Assembly: GCA_017601395.1 (NCBI GenBank) | Contig: JAFNIQ010000011.1 | Coordinates: 1 to 41,751 of the forward strand | Length of the DNA: 41,751 nt | Origin: Candidatus Brockarchaeota archaeon | Lineage (GTDB): Archaea; Thermoproteota; EX4484-205; JAAOZP01 | Reading direction: 5' to 3' | Part shown: piece by piece, positions 33,104 to 41,521 of the stretch | Position numbering within the stretch: position 1 is the stretch's first letter | Layout: the number at the start of each line of letters is the position of its first letter | Translations under genes and position numbers: made by a program | Notes under the pieces: generated by a model | Seen by the model: only the letters and a program-made list of their open reading frames with translations | Database searches by the model: none | Told to the model about the DNA's origin: nothing

Positions 33104-34769
33104 GCCCGCCGCCCCCCTTAGTGTAGATGTATCTGAAGATTACTAGGAGGATTATTGAGAGGAACATGAGCACCAGAGTGCCGGCACCGGCTTCAACCCT
33201 CATGTCGGGCGACTTAACCCATTCAACCAGCAATACTGAGACTGTTTTGAATGTTTTTGAAACTGCTAGCGTAGCGCCGGTTTCGTTCACGCTTCTCGTA
33301 AAGGTGAGGATTACTCCGGATAGGAAGGAGTACTTCGCAATCGGGAGCACGATTGACCTGAAGACTTTGAAGGGCGTGCCCCCAAGGGTTCTTCCCGCTT
33401 CCTCAAGTTCCACCGGTATGTCTTCAAGGACTGAAACCATTGTTGCAACCATGTAGGGATAGGTGATGCATAGGTGTGCTAGGAGAACAAGGATGAAGTC
33501 TGATATTCCAGAAGCCCCCCAGAAGAGGCTTAGTGAAACACCTAGGGCGACTGAGGGCATTATTATGGACGTAGTGCTCAAAGCCTCTAGAAGTCTTGAA
33601 ACTAGGCCTCCAAGCTTTCTCCTGGTGATTATCACCGCCGTCGGCAGGCTGAACACGACGTTTATCAAGGTTGTCAAGAGAGCTATTACGTACGAGTTTA
33701 ACACGCTTATCCAGTATGTGGACCATGCTCCTCTGAGGGTGAAAATTTCCCCCAGCAAGCCGTATGAAAGCATTAGAGGCATCCTAGCGAGAACCATGAA
33801 GCAAGCGGGCAGGAGTACTAGAAACAGGAAGATGATTATTGCAGACAGGTCTCTAACGCGGGTGACGCCTTCCCTGCTTAAAGCCGCCTCAATTCTGTAG
33901 GCTTTTCTAAAAGGCATTCTAAACTTGAAGCCGAAAAGCCTCAAACCCGCTAGTATTAGTATTGAGAGAACTATCAGCACGAGGCTTACGAAAACCATTG
34001 GCGGGACTAGGCCAGCATCTATAGATTTCTTTATAAACACTGGGCCGTTTTCAAAGCTCCCCGCAACCATTATCGTCGCGCCGGTTTCGGAGAGCGACCT
34101 TGCGAAAGACAGGATTAGTGAGGCGATTATTCCTGATTTGAGCATTGGGATTGTTATTGTCCTCGCGGTGGTGAAGGGGCACGCGCCCAGTGTCCTGGCT
34201 GCAGCCTCGTAAGTAGCCTCAATATCCATAAGCTTGCCGGCGAGAATCCTTACGACCACCGGGTAGGAGAAGGCGAAATGAAGGAGTAAAACAGTTATGA
34301 AACCCGGTGAAACCCCGGTGAAACCAATAATTGAGAAGGGCGTTTCCTCGCACCAGAGCAGGAGCGTCGAATAGCCCAGTATTACCGTCGGAACTATCAG
34401 GGGGAAATCCACTAGGGAATCCACGATGTTTAGCCACCGGTACTTCTTCCTGGCGATAATCCAGGCGAGGGGCAACCCGGCTGCTACGTCCAGCGCTGAG
34501 ACTATGCCGGCCATGATTATGGACGAGAAGACTGCTGAAAAGGATCTGTTCAGCAGCTCCGGGTTTGTCACTACATTCATGGCTGTGTCAAGCTTAAGCA
34601 GTATTCCGAGCAGAGAAGGGAGGAGAATAATGCCGAGGAAGAAGACTATTGAAGCCAAGTAAAGGGAGTAAGCGACTGTTTTTTCCTCGGAGAGCTTGTC
34701 CAGCCGAGAGATAACCCTCCGGCCAATCCCTCTAAACCGGCTGGTTTTTTCAGCTTCGACTGCTGGCAA
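33096..34769 (-). CDS. ABC importer permease, two fused domains (ThiP/FbpB type)
   Basis: A 557-residue membrane protein made of two homologous six-helix halves, as in ThiP and FbpB. Each half has the coupling-loop (EAA) motif: YEAAARTLGACPFTTARTITIPMLKSG near residue 190 and LEEAGRTLGGTPFKVFRSIVLPI near 470. The fusion makes the whole channel from one chain. The start is TTG with TATA-like GGTTTTAAAC 25-35 nt upstream, a probable leaderless start. It heads a four-gene operon (permease, two ATPases, DUF47). No substrate-binding protein is encoded in the operon. Iron, thiamine, tungstate or another anion are possible. Confidence 0.9.
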   Translation of the reverse strand: MPAVEAEKTSRFRGIGRRVISRLDKLSEEKTVAYSLYLASIVFFLGIILLPSLLGILLKLDTAMNVVTNPELLNRSFSAVFSSIIMAGIVSALDVAAGLPLAWIIARKKYRWLNIVDSLVDFPLIVPTVILGYSTLLLWCEETPFSIIGFTGVSPGFITVLLLHFAFSYPVVVRILAGKLMDIEATYEAAARTLGACPFTTARTITIPMLKSGIIASLILSFARSLSETGATIMVAGSFENGPVFIKKSIDAGLVPPMVFVSLVLIVLSILILAGLRLFGFKFRMPFRKAYRIEAALSREGVTRVRDLSAIIIFLFLVLLPACFMVLARMPLMLSYGLLGEIFTLRGAWSTYWISVLNSYVIALLTTLINVVFSLPTAVIITRRKLGGLVSRLLEALSTTSIIMPSVALGVSLSLFWGASGISDFILVLLAHLCITYPYMVATMVSVLEDIPVELEEAGRTLGGTPFKVFRSIVLPIAKYSFLSGVILTFTRSVNETGATLAVSKTFKTVSVLLVEWVKSPDMRVEAGAGTLVLMFLSIILLVIFRYIYTKGGGGLA

Positions 34770-34903
34770 GCTCTGGCAACATTCGAAGACTAGTGTTTAA
34801 AACCTTTATGGTTGCGCAAGCTTCAAGCTAAATCTGATGCTAGGGTAAGTTTCTAGCAGAGGTCATGTGTTCTTTCGATTCTTAACCGGCTTACTGAAGA
34901 GTT

Positions 34904-35821
34904 TTAAAAAGATAGTAGAAGACCATAAACAGTTATTAACGGGATTCCAACCGTAAGCGTGAATCCTAGCAGTATTGTTGCAAACTCTAGGTCTAAGTTT
35001 TCAGCGGATGCATGCACAATCGTCATGAATGCTGGGGGGAGAAGAGCCACCATAACTGTAACTATTGATGCCTTCAAATTTAAGCCGAATAGGCTGGCTA
35101 GGGTTAATCCAGCCATGCCTCCAATAGGGATTTTAATGGCTGTTGCCGCAAGAACATGTTTAACAGTATTCTTCGACGGAAGCCTTATGAACGCGCCCAC
35201 CGCGATAAGCATTAAAACAATGTTTGTAAACGAGATGATGCTTGTAAATATCCCGAATGATTCCGGCAGCCGTAATCCGCAAAGGTTAGCTGTAAGGCCG
35301 AGGATTATCGAGAGAATATAGGGCTGTGTGAAAAGCCCTTTAACGCTGCTCTTTAGAGATATTTCTCTCCGGGAAGGGTTGAATCCTGATGCGACTAGAA
35401 ACGCTATTGAAAAAACGTACAGCGAGTTACCTATGTCGAGCAACGAGGCTGTGGCAACGCCCTCAGCGTTGAAAAATAGCTCTATAAACGGTAAACCTAT
35501 TATGCCGATGTTTAAAGTACTGCATCCCAGTATGAAAGCACCTCTCCTGGCCCTATCCATGTTCAGGCTTCTCGACGCGATGAACGCTATGGCTAGGAGT
35601 AGAAGGTTAAGCACCAGTCCGATTACTGGAAGCAAACAGTCCTCCAAGGATATTTTTACAGCGGCGAAGGAGCGAAAAACAATGATGGGCAGGAGGAGGT
35701 TAATGGATATTGATAAAAGTTTCTTACAAAACTCTTCACTAATCATGCTAAACCTTCTTAAGAGCATGCCTAGTGAAAGTAGCGCAACTATTACGAATAC
35801 CGTTTCAAACAGGCCCGGCAA
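34904..35821 (-). CDS. AEC-family (auxin efflux carrier) transporter
   Basis: A 305-residue membrane protein with about ten helices in two five-helix halves, characteristic of the AEC family. Marks are the NLLLPIIVFRSFA helix, GAFILGCSTLNIGIIGLPFI, and in the second half KHVLAATAIKIPIGG and ALLPPAFMTIVHASAEN. Bacterial and archaeal members export or import small carboxylates such as malate or malonate. The start is TTG; the palindrome GGTTTA-T-TAAACC (35841-35853) just upstream includes the TATA box, so the message starts at the TTG. Substrate unknown; neighbours give no clue. Confidence 0.87.
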   Translation of the reverse strand: MPGLFETVFVIVALLSLGMLLRRFSMISEEFCKKLLSISINLLLPIIVFRSFAAVKISLEDCLLPVIGLVLNLLLLAIAFIASRSLNMDRARRGAFILGCSTLNIGIIGLPFIELFFNAEGVATASLLDIGNSLYVFSIAFLVASGFNPSRREISLKSSVKGLFTQPYILSIILGLTANLCGLRLPESFGIFTSIISFTNIVLMLIAVGAFIRLPSKNTVKHVLAATAIKIPIGGMAGLTLASLFGLNLKASIVTVMVALLPPAFMTIVHASAENLDLEFATILLGFTLTVGIPLITVYGLLLSF

Positions 35822-35840
35822 TGCTCAAGCCTCAGCCGAA

Positions 35841-35853
35841 GGTTTATTAAACC
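35841..35853 (-). promoter_or_regulatory. Palindromic TATA region of the AEC gene
   Basis: GGTTTA-T-TAAACC is a 13-bp palindrome placed 20-32 nt before the TTG of the AEC gene, where its TATA box must be. A regulator bound here would exclude TBP. Confidence 0.5.
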
Positions 35854-35932
35854 TTTAGAACGCTCTATGTAAAGAGATTGAAATTAAAGCTTTTTATAAA
35901 AACCGGTTTTGATTCTTACAGATAAAACTGCT

Positions 35933-36997
35933 ATGAGGACTGGAAGAGGCGTAAGGGTTAGAAAGCTGTTTGGCGAGCATGTGCTGAGAATACTCAGGGC
36001 AAGAAACCTCGTTGACAATTCTCTCCTGATTAAAAGAAGAGGAGATTTTCTAGTTATACCTCTCGCCGGGGAGGTTGAGAGGGAAGAGTTGAGAAGGCTG
36101 GGTGTTGAAGCGGATTTAGTGGTTGAAGAGTTTGAGGAAGCCACCAGAATGCCAAGCCTATTCGAAAACCTTAAGGGTATTCTGTCCGAAGATGATCTCG
36201 AGATCATTCCCCGATCGTATGATGTGATTGGCGATGTCTGCATTCTTCAGCTTCCCAGAGCGCTTTACGATCGCCGCAGGATCATCGGGGAGGCGTTTCT
36301 AAAATCCATGAAGAACATTAGGATAGTGCTCAACAAGACTGAGCCTCTTTCAGGCGAGTATAGGGTTGGGGGGTACGAGGTTTTAGCCGGCGAAGGTGGT
36401 ACGGAGACAATCTACCGGGAGCATGGCTGCGTCTTCAAGCTCGACGTTTCAAAGGTTTTCTTCACGCCGCGGCTCTCAGCTGAAAGAATAAGAGTGGCCT
36501 CGCTGGTTAAACCTGGAGAGGTTGTCTGCGACCTTTTCGCTGGAATAGGGCCCTTCAGCATAATTATTGCGAAGAAAAATCCCAGCGTAAGGGTTCATGC
36601 TTGCGACATAAACCCACACGCCTACCAATACCTTGTTGAGAACATAAGGTTGAACAAGGTTGAAGACAGGGTTAAAGCATATCTGGGTGATGCTAGAGAA
36701 CTATCTGCGAGGGATTTGAAAAACGTTGGGGACAGGATTATTATGAACCTGCCGATGAGTTCTGAAATGTATCTTGATGCTGCTAGAAACGCGCTTAAAA
36801 AACAGGGGGGTGTAGTGCATCTCCACGTCTTCCTGGGAAAGAATACTGATCCTGTTGAAAAATATGCGAGTATCGAAGAATCGTTCAGGAAGCTTGACTG
36901 CGAAACAAGGCTCTTGTCGTCGAGAAGGATAAGGGAGGTTGCTCCCTTCAAATACCACTGGGGTTTCGACATAGAGGTTAAGCCGAAAAGCGGTTAG
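35933..36997 (+). CDS. Trm5-like tRNA (guanine-N1)-methyltransferase
   Basis: A 354-residue SAM-dependent methyltransferase of the Trm5/TYW2 group, which methylates G37 beside the tRNA anticodon to prevent frameshifting. An N-terminal RNA-binding region is followed by the Rossmann core: FFTPRLSAERIRVASLVKPGEVVCDLFAGIGPFSI (SAM site, about residue 190), HACDINPHAYQYLVENIRLN, and the catalytic NLPMSS in place of the usual NPPY/NLP. I choose the ATG at 35933 because the TATA TTTTTATAAAA centred at about 35895 would put the mRNA start near 35921, after the track's TTG at 35909. TYW2-type 3-amino-3-carboxypropyl transferases are a close alternative, but NLP favours Trm5. Confidence 0.86.
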   Translation: MRTGRGVRVRKLFGEHVLRILRARNLVDNSLLIKRRGDFLVIPLAGEVEREELRRLGVEADLVVEEFEEATRMPSLFENLKGILSEDDLEIIPRSYDVIGDVCILQLPRALYDRRRIIGEAFLKSMKNIRIVLNKTEPLSGEYRVGGYEVLAGEGGTETIYREHGCVFKLDVSKVFFTPRLSAERIRVASLVKPGEVVCDLFAGIGPFSIIIAKKNPSVRVHACDINPHAYQYLVENIRLNKVEDRVKAYLGDARELSARDLKNVGDRIIMNLPMSSEMYLDAARNALKKQGGVVHLHVFLGKNTDPVEKYASIEESFRKLDCETRLLSSRRIREVAPFKYHWGFDIEVKPKSG

Positions 36998-37115
36998 CAC
37001 ACACGGTTTGCAGCAACCCCTTGCTAGAAGTAGAAATTCCGTTTACGATACTATTTTTCCCTCGCCTTCCTCATAATAATGAAAAGTGTGCGGGAACCGG
37101 ATGGAAACAGCTTCC

Positions 37116-37571
37116 TCAGGACTCTTCTATGACGTTACAAAACCTTTCAAATAGCCTTTCGGCTCTGGCTTTCATCTCCTTTGGGAGATGAGGGTCAGCG
37201 TCCAGAGTGCTTTCTTTATATTGTCTAAGACGGACCCTAATCCAGAAATAATCCTTTTTACGGAAAGCGTATTCGAGTTCAGCCTCCATTGCCGTCAGAT
37301 GCGCATCATAGATCATATTCCTCGGCGAATCCACGATTACACGTTTATTGATGGCCAGCGCTTTCTTCTTCAACTCGGTTATTTCCGCCAGCTCGTGAAC
37401 CAGCAGATACTCGTTGCCCAATACGTCTTCGAGAGTAATGGTGTCTCCGGAGAAGGTTTCTCCAGTCAAATAATCGTAGAATTCTCGACCTGAAACTTCC
37501 TCAGCTAAATAACCGATGGATCTAAGCGCTTCCCTGGCTTTTTCAATTTTATTTTCAATCTCCTGCAACAA
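37116..37571 (-). CDS. Uncharacterised small helical archaeal protein
   Basis: A 151-residue soluble, mostly helical protein with no family I recognise with confidence. Features: an N-terminal helix (IENKIEKAREALRSIGYLAEEV), the segment GNEYLLVHELAEITELKKKALAI, where HELAE could be metal-binding, the conserved-looking SPRNMIYDAHLTAMEAELEYAFRKKDYFWIRVRLRQY, and a DADPHLPKEM tail. The pattern looks like a genuine conserved protein (uniform composition, no stops or low-complexity). The start is TTG; a TATA-like GCTTTTAAG sits about 30 nt upstream. It stands alone between the methyltransferase and the thiamine importer. Confidence 0.78.
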   Translation of the reverse strand: MLQEIENKIEKAREALRSIGYLAEEVSGREFYDYLTGETFSGDTITLEDVLGNEYLLVHELAEITELKKKALAINKRVIVDSPRNMIYDAHLTAMEAELEYAFRKKDYFWIRVRLRQYKESTLDADPHLPKEMKARAERLFERFCNVIEES

Positions 37572-37631
37572 AATCGAAATGTGAACTGGAGGCTGATCTT
37601 AAAAGCTTTCCGGCTTCGATTAAAAAGAGGC

Positions 37632-38699
37632 CTAGAACCCACTGGTCTGCATTAGCAAAGCCTTATCCAGGTTTATTTTGACAATAACCTTTCTTCCTAT
37701 CATTCCGGATATGGCTTGATACTGGTGGAAATCGTTTCCTGAGCATTCAATCATGCCTTGGCTTGTTTTCACGCGCGTAACCACGTTTCTACCTGCAAAC
37801 ATGCTGTTTAAAAGCTCGCCCTCCAGCATGCCTTCCCCCTCTAAGCTTATTGAAGCGTCTTCAGGTCTAAATAGGACAGTAACCTTCACATCAGCCTCCG
37901 GCCCATGCCACCTGGTCCTAAACTCGCCTCTCGGGAAAACAAGCCTAAAGGTTCCCGAGCCTAGGTATTCCGCCATTGTCTCAAGCCTGTTTACGAACCC
38001 TAGGAACCTCGCAGTCTTCTCCGTAGGGGGCTTCGCGTACATCGTCTGCGCATCAGCGTAAGCGTCTATGGTGCCGTCGAACATTGTGGCTATGAAGTCG
38101 CCCATGGCGAATGCTTCAAGCTGGTCATGCGTAACATATACTGTCGTAATGCTAAGCTTCCTCTGAATCGTTCTTATCACGCTAGATATCTCCGCCCTTA
38201 ATCCAGCATCCAGAGCAGTAAGCGGCTCATCCAAGAGCAGCAGCTTAACCTCGGAAGCTATTGCCCTGCCTATCGCAACCCTTTGCTGCTGCCCCCTGCT
38301 CAGCTCGTGGGGCCGCCTCTCTTCAAGCCCGGAGAGTTCAACAAGTTCCACAACCTCCTTAACCCGTCTACCGATTTCCTCCGGCCTCTTGCCTCTGGCC
38401 TCCAAGGGGAACGCTATGTTCTCTCTTACCGTAAGGTTTGGGAACAACGCTGGGCTTTGAAAAACCATCCCGACTTTTCTCTCCCTTGAAGGTAATTCAG
38501 TCACATCCTTTCCGTCGAAGAAAATCCTGCCGGAATCAGGCTTAAGGAGCCCCGCGAGTATTCGAAGCGTGGTTGTTTTGCCGCATCCACTGGGGCCCAG
38601 GAGGACAAGTATTCTCCCAGACGGGATGATGAAGCTGACACCCTTTAACGCTTCAACGCTTCCAAACTTTTTCCTCAGACCCTGTGCTTCAAGCCTCAT
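37632..38699 (-). CDS. thiQ: Thiamine ABC importer ATPase
   Basis: A 355-residue ATPase of the CysA/PotA/FbpC group with Walker A GPSGCGKTT near residue 36, signature LSRGQQQRVAIGRAI (an R replaces the usual first G), Walker B LLLLDEPLTALD, switch His in THDQLEAF, and a TOBE domain with LFRPEDASIS. Its ATG directly follows the permease stop codon (TAA-ATG), so it is the third gene of a binding protein-permease-ATPase operon. The thiamine role rests on the TPP riboswitch ahead of the operon; the sequence of the ATPase alone would equally allow iron. Confidence 0.86.
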   Translation of the reverse strand: MRLEAQGLRKKFGSVEALKGVSFIIPSGRILVLLGPSGCGKTTTLRILAGLLKPDSGRIFFDGKDVTELPSRERKVGMVFQSPALFPNLTVRENIAFPLEARGKRPEEIGRRVKEVVELVELSGLEERRPHELSRGQQQRVAIGRAIASEVKLLLLDEPLTALDAGLRAEISSVIRTIQRKLSITTVYVTHDQLEAFAMGDFIATMFDGTIDAYADAQTMYAKPPTEKTARFLGFVNRLETMAEYLGSGTFRLVFPRGEFRTRWHGPEADVKVTVLFRPEDASISLEGEGMLEGELLNSMFAGRNVVTRVKTSQGMIECSGNDFHQYQAISGMIGRKVIVKINLDKALLMQTSGF

Positions 38700-40316
38700 T
38701 TAAATCAGCCTCAGCCTCTCCCTTGAGAACTGTGACCCGGCTGTTTCAACAAGGATCACAAGCATCGTGAGGAGCGAAGTCAGGGCTAGTGCAAGGTTAA
38801 GCCTCCTGTAGTCTATCAGCAGGTTAACGGCCACTGGGAGCGTCATCAGATTAAGCGTGCTGAAAAAGGTTGAGAAGGTGAAGTCGCTTAAGGACGAGGA
38901 GAATCCCATTAGGAGTGACGCGACCACGGCTGGAATTACAAGAGGTATTTCAACCTTTACCAGCCTGAAGAAGGCTGTTGCACCATGGGCATCGGCAGCC
39001 TCACGGTATTCCTTAACCATCCTGCTCCAAGAGGCTTCGATAATTCTCGCCGCAAGCGGCACCACTATGGCCGACTGGCCTATGGCTATGAGGATCCAGC
39101 TTCCATAGAGCCTTACGATACCGAAGCCGTAGGAAAGAAGTATTCCGAGGGCGAGGGATGAGCGGGACATGGTCAGGGGCAGGGCCATAAGTATGCTTAC
39201 GGCTTTCTCCAGAATACCCCCTGAAAGCTTTGAAGACCATACTATTGCGACGGAAAGCAGGGTTGAAACGGCTGAGACGATTAACGCTATTGATAGGCTT
39301 TGAAGGAGAACCTCGTCGAAGCTTAGGCCGAAGCCGAATTTAAAATCGTAAAGCTCTTTGAAAAGCTCCAGGAAGGAGTCGCCCAGCTTCAAAAACGGGC
39401 TGATAACCGGTATTGCAACCGGTGCAAGCTCGAAAACATAGATGAACACCACGTAGGCGGCGAGAAGAATCCCGCCGGGGCTGGAGAAAAGTCTCGAAAC
39501 AGGTTCCTCAACAGGATGGCTAGTTGAGAAGGGAGTATAGTATTTTTCCCTGAAAAGTATGATTATGATCGACACTAATAGTGTTAGCAATAGTTGAAGC
39601 AGGGCTATGGATGATGAAAACGGCTTAAACTTGGCAGCGTATATCTCGACCTCAAGCGTTGTAAACCTTCCCCCCACGAGCATTGGCGTCGAATAGGTTA
39701 TGAATGAGAATGCAAAAACAAGAAGCGAGGCAGCACCCATATACGGTGTTAAAAGGTTTAAGTAAACGGTTTTAAAAACTCGTAGAGTCGAGCCTGAGAA
39801 AACCCTTGCCGCATCCACGAGGTCTTGATTCACAGAGGAGAAGCCCTGTTCGAGAATAAGCGTTGCCAGTGGAACATAGTATATTACGTGCGCAAGTACA
39901 ACGGCCCAAATCGAATAAAGGATTTTAACAACTGGTTCACCGGTTGCGAACAGTTGAGAGAGGAGAGAGTTAACAATACCCTTTTCTCCAAGCAGCACTA
40001 TAAGGCCCTCCGCTATGGTGAAGGCGGGGACGAAGAAGGTTGTCAGCAAAACATACTCTAAGGCCCTCTTTCCTTTAAACGAGTATTTGGCTAAGAAGAA
40101 TGCTAAGGGTAAAGATAGTATGAGGGTAAAAAGTGTGGAGAGTAAGGCTTGCGCAAGAGTCCCATAGAACAGCCTGTGAATGTAATCATCGCTCAGAACA
40201 CGTATGAAATCATTTTGGTTCACGTTGCCTATTAGAAAGAACAGAGGTATTATGTAGAATAAAAAGAGGAATATAAAGAATGGCGTTAGGATTAGAAGCC
40301 TCTTGGCTGGGCTCAT
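38700..40316 (-). CDS. thiP: Thiamine ABC importer permease, two fused domains
   Basis: A membrane protein of 538 residues with two homologous six-helix halves. Coupling loops are visible at VDAARVFSGSTLRVFKTVYLNLL (first half) and YREAADAHGATAFFRLVKVEIPLV (second half). It forms the whole channel for the binding protein encoded before it. I choose the ATG at 40316, which overlaps the TGA of the binding-protein gene as ATGA and has GGAGAGAGG upstream; the track's GTG at 40340 lies inside that ribosome site. It is only distantly similar to the permease of the 30-35 kb operon, so the two systems are separate importers. Confidence 0.88.
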   Translation of the reverse strand: MSPAKRLLILTPFFIFLFLFYIIPLFFLIGNVNQNDFIRVLSDDYIHRLFYGTLAQALLSTLFTLILSLPLAFFLAKYSFKGKRALEYVLLTTFFVPAFTIAEGLIVLLGEKGIVNSLLSQLFATGEPVVKILYSIWAVVLAHVIYYVPLATLILEQGFSSVNQDLVDAARVFSGSTLRVFKTVYLNLLTPYMGAASLLVFAFSFITYSTPMLVGGRFTTLEVEIYAAKFKPFSSSIALLQLLLTLLVSIIIILFREKYYTPFSTSHPVEEPVSRLFSSPGGILLAAYVVFIYVFELAPVAIPVISPFLKLGDSFLELFKELYDFKFGFGLSFDEVLLQSLSIALIVSAVSTLLSVAIVWSSKLSGGILEKAVSILMALPLTMSRSSLALGILLSYGFGIVRLYGSWILIAIGQSAIVVPLAARIIEASWSRMVKEYREAADAHGATAFFRLVKVEIPLVIPAVVASLLMGFSSSLSDFTFSTFFSTLNLMTLPVAVNLLIDYRRLNLALALTSLLTMLVILVETAGSQFSRERLRLI

Positions 40317-41338
40317 CCGGTTTTTACCTCTCTCCTCCACCTTTCAAGCCATTGTTCAACGCTTCCCGCAATCTCAACGTTGAAGGCTACTTTCTCCAAA
40401 GGTATCGGGGCATAGCTTAACAACTCGACAGAAGCCTTTGGGTTAACAGGATACATGTATCCTTCTGGTGCAACAAGGTTCTGCGCCTCTGTGCTTAAAA
40501 CGAACTCTATGAACTTCTTAGCTATCTCGGGATGCTTAGCGTTCTTAACCAGAGCTATGCCCTCCCTATAGACGAAGCCCTCGACAGCCATGCTTGTAAG
40601 GCTAGGGGTCTCCTCGTAGCCCACGTCCGTGTTAAACATGGGTCCGATTGCAACCTCGCCGTTTTTCAACGCTATTATGGACGAGGTCCAGCCTGAGGGA
40701 TGCGTCTTAATGTTTTGTTCAAGCTGCTTTAGGAAGCTGAATCCTTCTTCAACACCCTTGACCGATAAAACCCATACTAGGAAAGATAAGCCGGTTCCGC
40801 TTGAAGTCGGATCCTGATAGAACACTAGACCCCTGTACTCAGGCCTAATCAGGTCGTCGAGTCTCTCGGGCGGCGGGATGCCTAGTCTGGCGATAATGCT
40901 ACTGTTGAAAGTTATTATGACGTAGCCCTTGTCCATAGGTATGACTGTGCCCGTATTATCCCATATTTCCTCCGCAGGTATCAGTGAAATGTTCTGGGGC
41001 CTATAGGGCTCTAAAACACCCGCGTCTATCAGGGTCTTCGCGTAGAATTCGGGAACACCCATTATTACGTCAGCCACGGGACTATCCTTCTCAAGGATGA
41101 GCTTGTCTGCAATCTCGATCGAACCCATGCCGTAGCTTACGAAAGTCACGTTCACATCCGGATGCCTGTTTTTAAACTCTCTAACAAAAGCTGTTGCGAG
41201 GCCAGATATTCCCCTAGGCCCGTAAATTATCAGGGTGTCTTCAAGCTTGGGCTGACTGAGTTGAAGATACAGTATTGAAGACACTATGGCGAACACTGCA
41301 ACCACTATAGCCAGTATTGCTCTCCACCCTATTCTCAT
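40313..41338 (-). CDS. thiB: Thiamine ABC importer substrate-binding protein
   Basis: A 341-residue periplasmic-type binding protein of the ThiB/AfuA group. Residues 8-27 (AILAIVVAVFAIVSSILYLQ) are an uncleaved-looking membrane anchor; no lipobox Cys is present. The two lobes follow: TLIIYGPRGISGLATAFVREFKNRHP, MGVPEFYAKTLIDAGVLEPY, VIPMDKGYVIITFN, and FYQDPTSSGTGLSFLVWVL, which is close to the segment that holds thiamine in TbpA/ThiB. GGAGGTGGTG lies 4-6 nt before the ATG. The TPP riboswitch upstream makes thiamine or a precursor the likely ligand. It should scoop up substrate outside the membrane and pass it to ThiP. Confidence 0.88.
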   Translation of the reverse strand: MRIGWRAILAIVVAVFAIVSSILYLQLSQPKLEDTLIIYGPRGISGLATAFVREFKNRHPDVNVTFVSYGMGSIEIADKLILEKDSPVADVIMGVPEFYAKTLIDAGVLEPYRPQNISLIPAEEIWDNTGTVIPMDKGYVIITFNSSIIARLGIPPPERLDDLIRPEYRGLVFYQDPTSSGTGLSFLVWVLSVKGVEEGFSFLKQLEQNIKTHPSGWTSSIIALKNGEVAIGPMFNTDVGYEETPSLTSMAVEGFVYREGIALVKNAKHPEIAKKFIEFVLSTEAQNLVAPEGYMYPVNPKASVELLSYAPIPLEKVAFNVEIAGSVEQWLERWRREVKTG

Positions 41339-41384
41339 TTTTCACCACCTCCTTTCATACGGGGCGGTAGAAGAAGGAGCGTCA

Positions 41385-41481
41385 GGTAGCTTCCCTCCGC
41401 CAGCATTACCTGGTTCAGGTTCAGGGGTCGACCCCCATGCAGGGTCCTCTCAGCCGGGCTTCCCCAGCTCCCCCAGCTACC
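41385..41481 (-). ncRNA. TPP riboswitch (THI element)
   Basis: On the minus strand the conserved parts occur in order: closing stem P1 GGTAGCT/AGCTACC (41475-41481 with 41385-41391), GGGGAGC, the GGCTGAGAGGACCC core with the pyrimidine-sensing CTGAGA, P3 (GACCC/GGGTC), then CCTGAACC-AGGTAATGCTGGCGGAGGGA, the pyrophosphate-sensing half. After P1 come CTCCTT and, 20 nt on, the complementary AAGGAG of the ribosome site. This suggests control of translation: with TPP bound, CTCCTT hides the ribosome site. Functionally it shuts off thiamine import when TPP is plentiful. Confidence 0.93.
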
Positions 41482-41509
41482 GCCGTTAAGCTTCTCATCG
41501 TGATAATTT

Positions 41510-41521
41510 GTTTATAAATAT
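41510..41521 (-). promoter_or_regulatory. TATA box of the thiamine import operon
   Basis: AATATTTATAAAC on the minus strand, centred about 30 nt before the first base of the riboswitch P1 stem, so transcription begins at or just before the aptamer. This placement independently supports the riboswitch. Confidence 0.7.
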
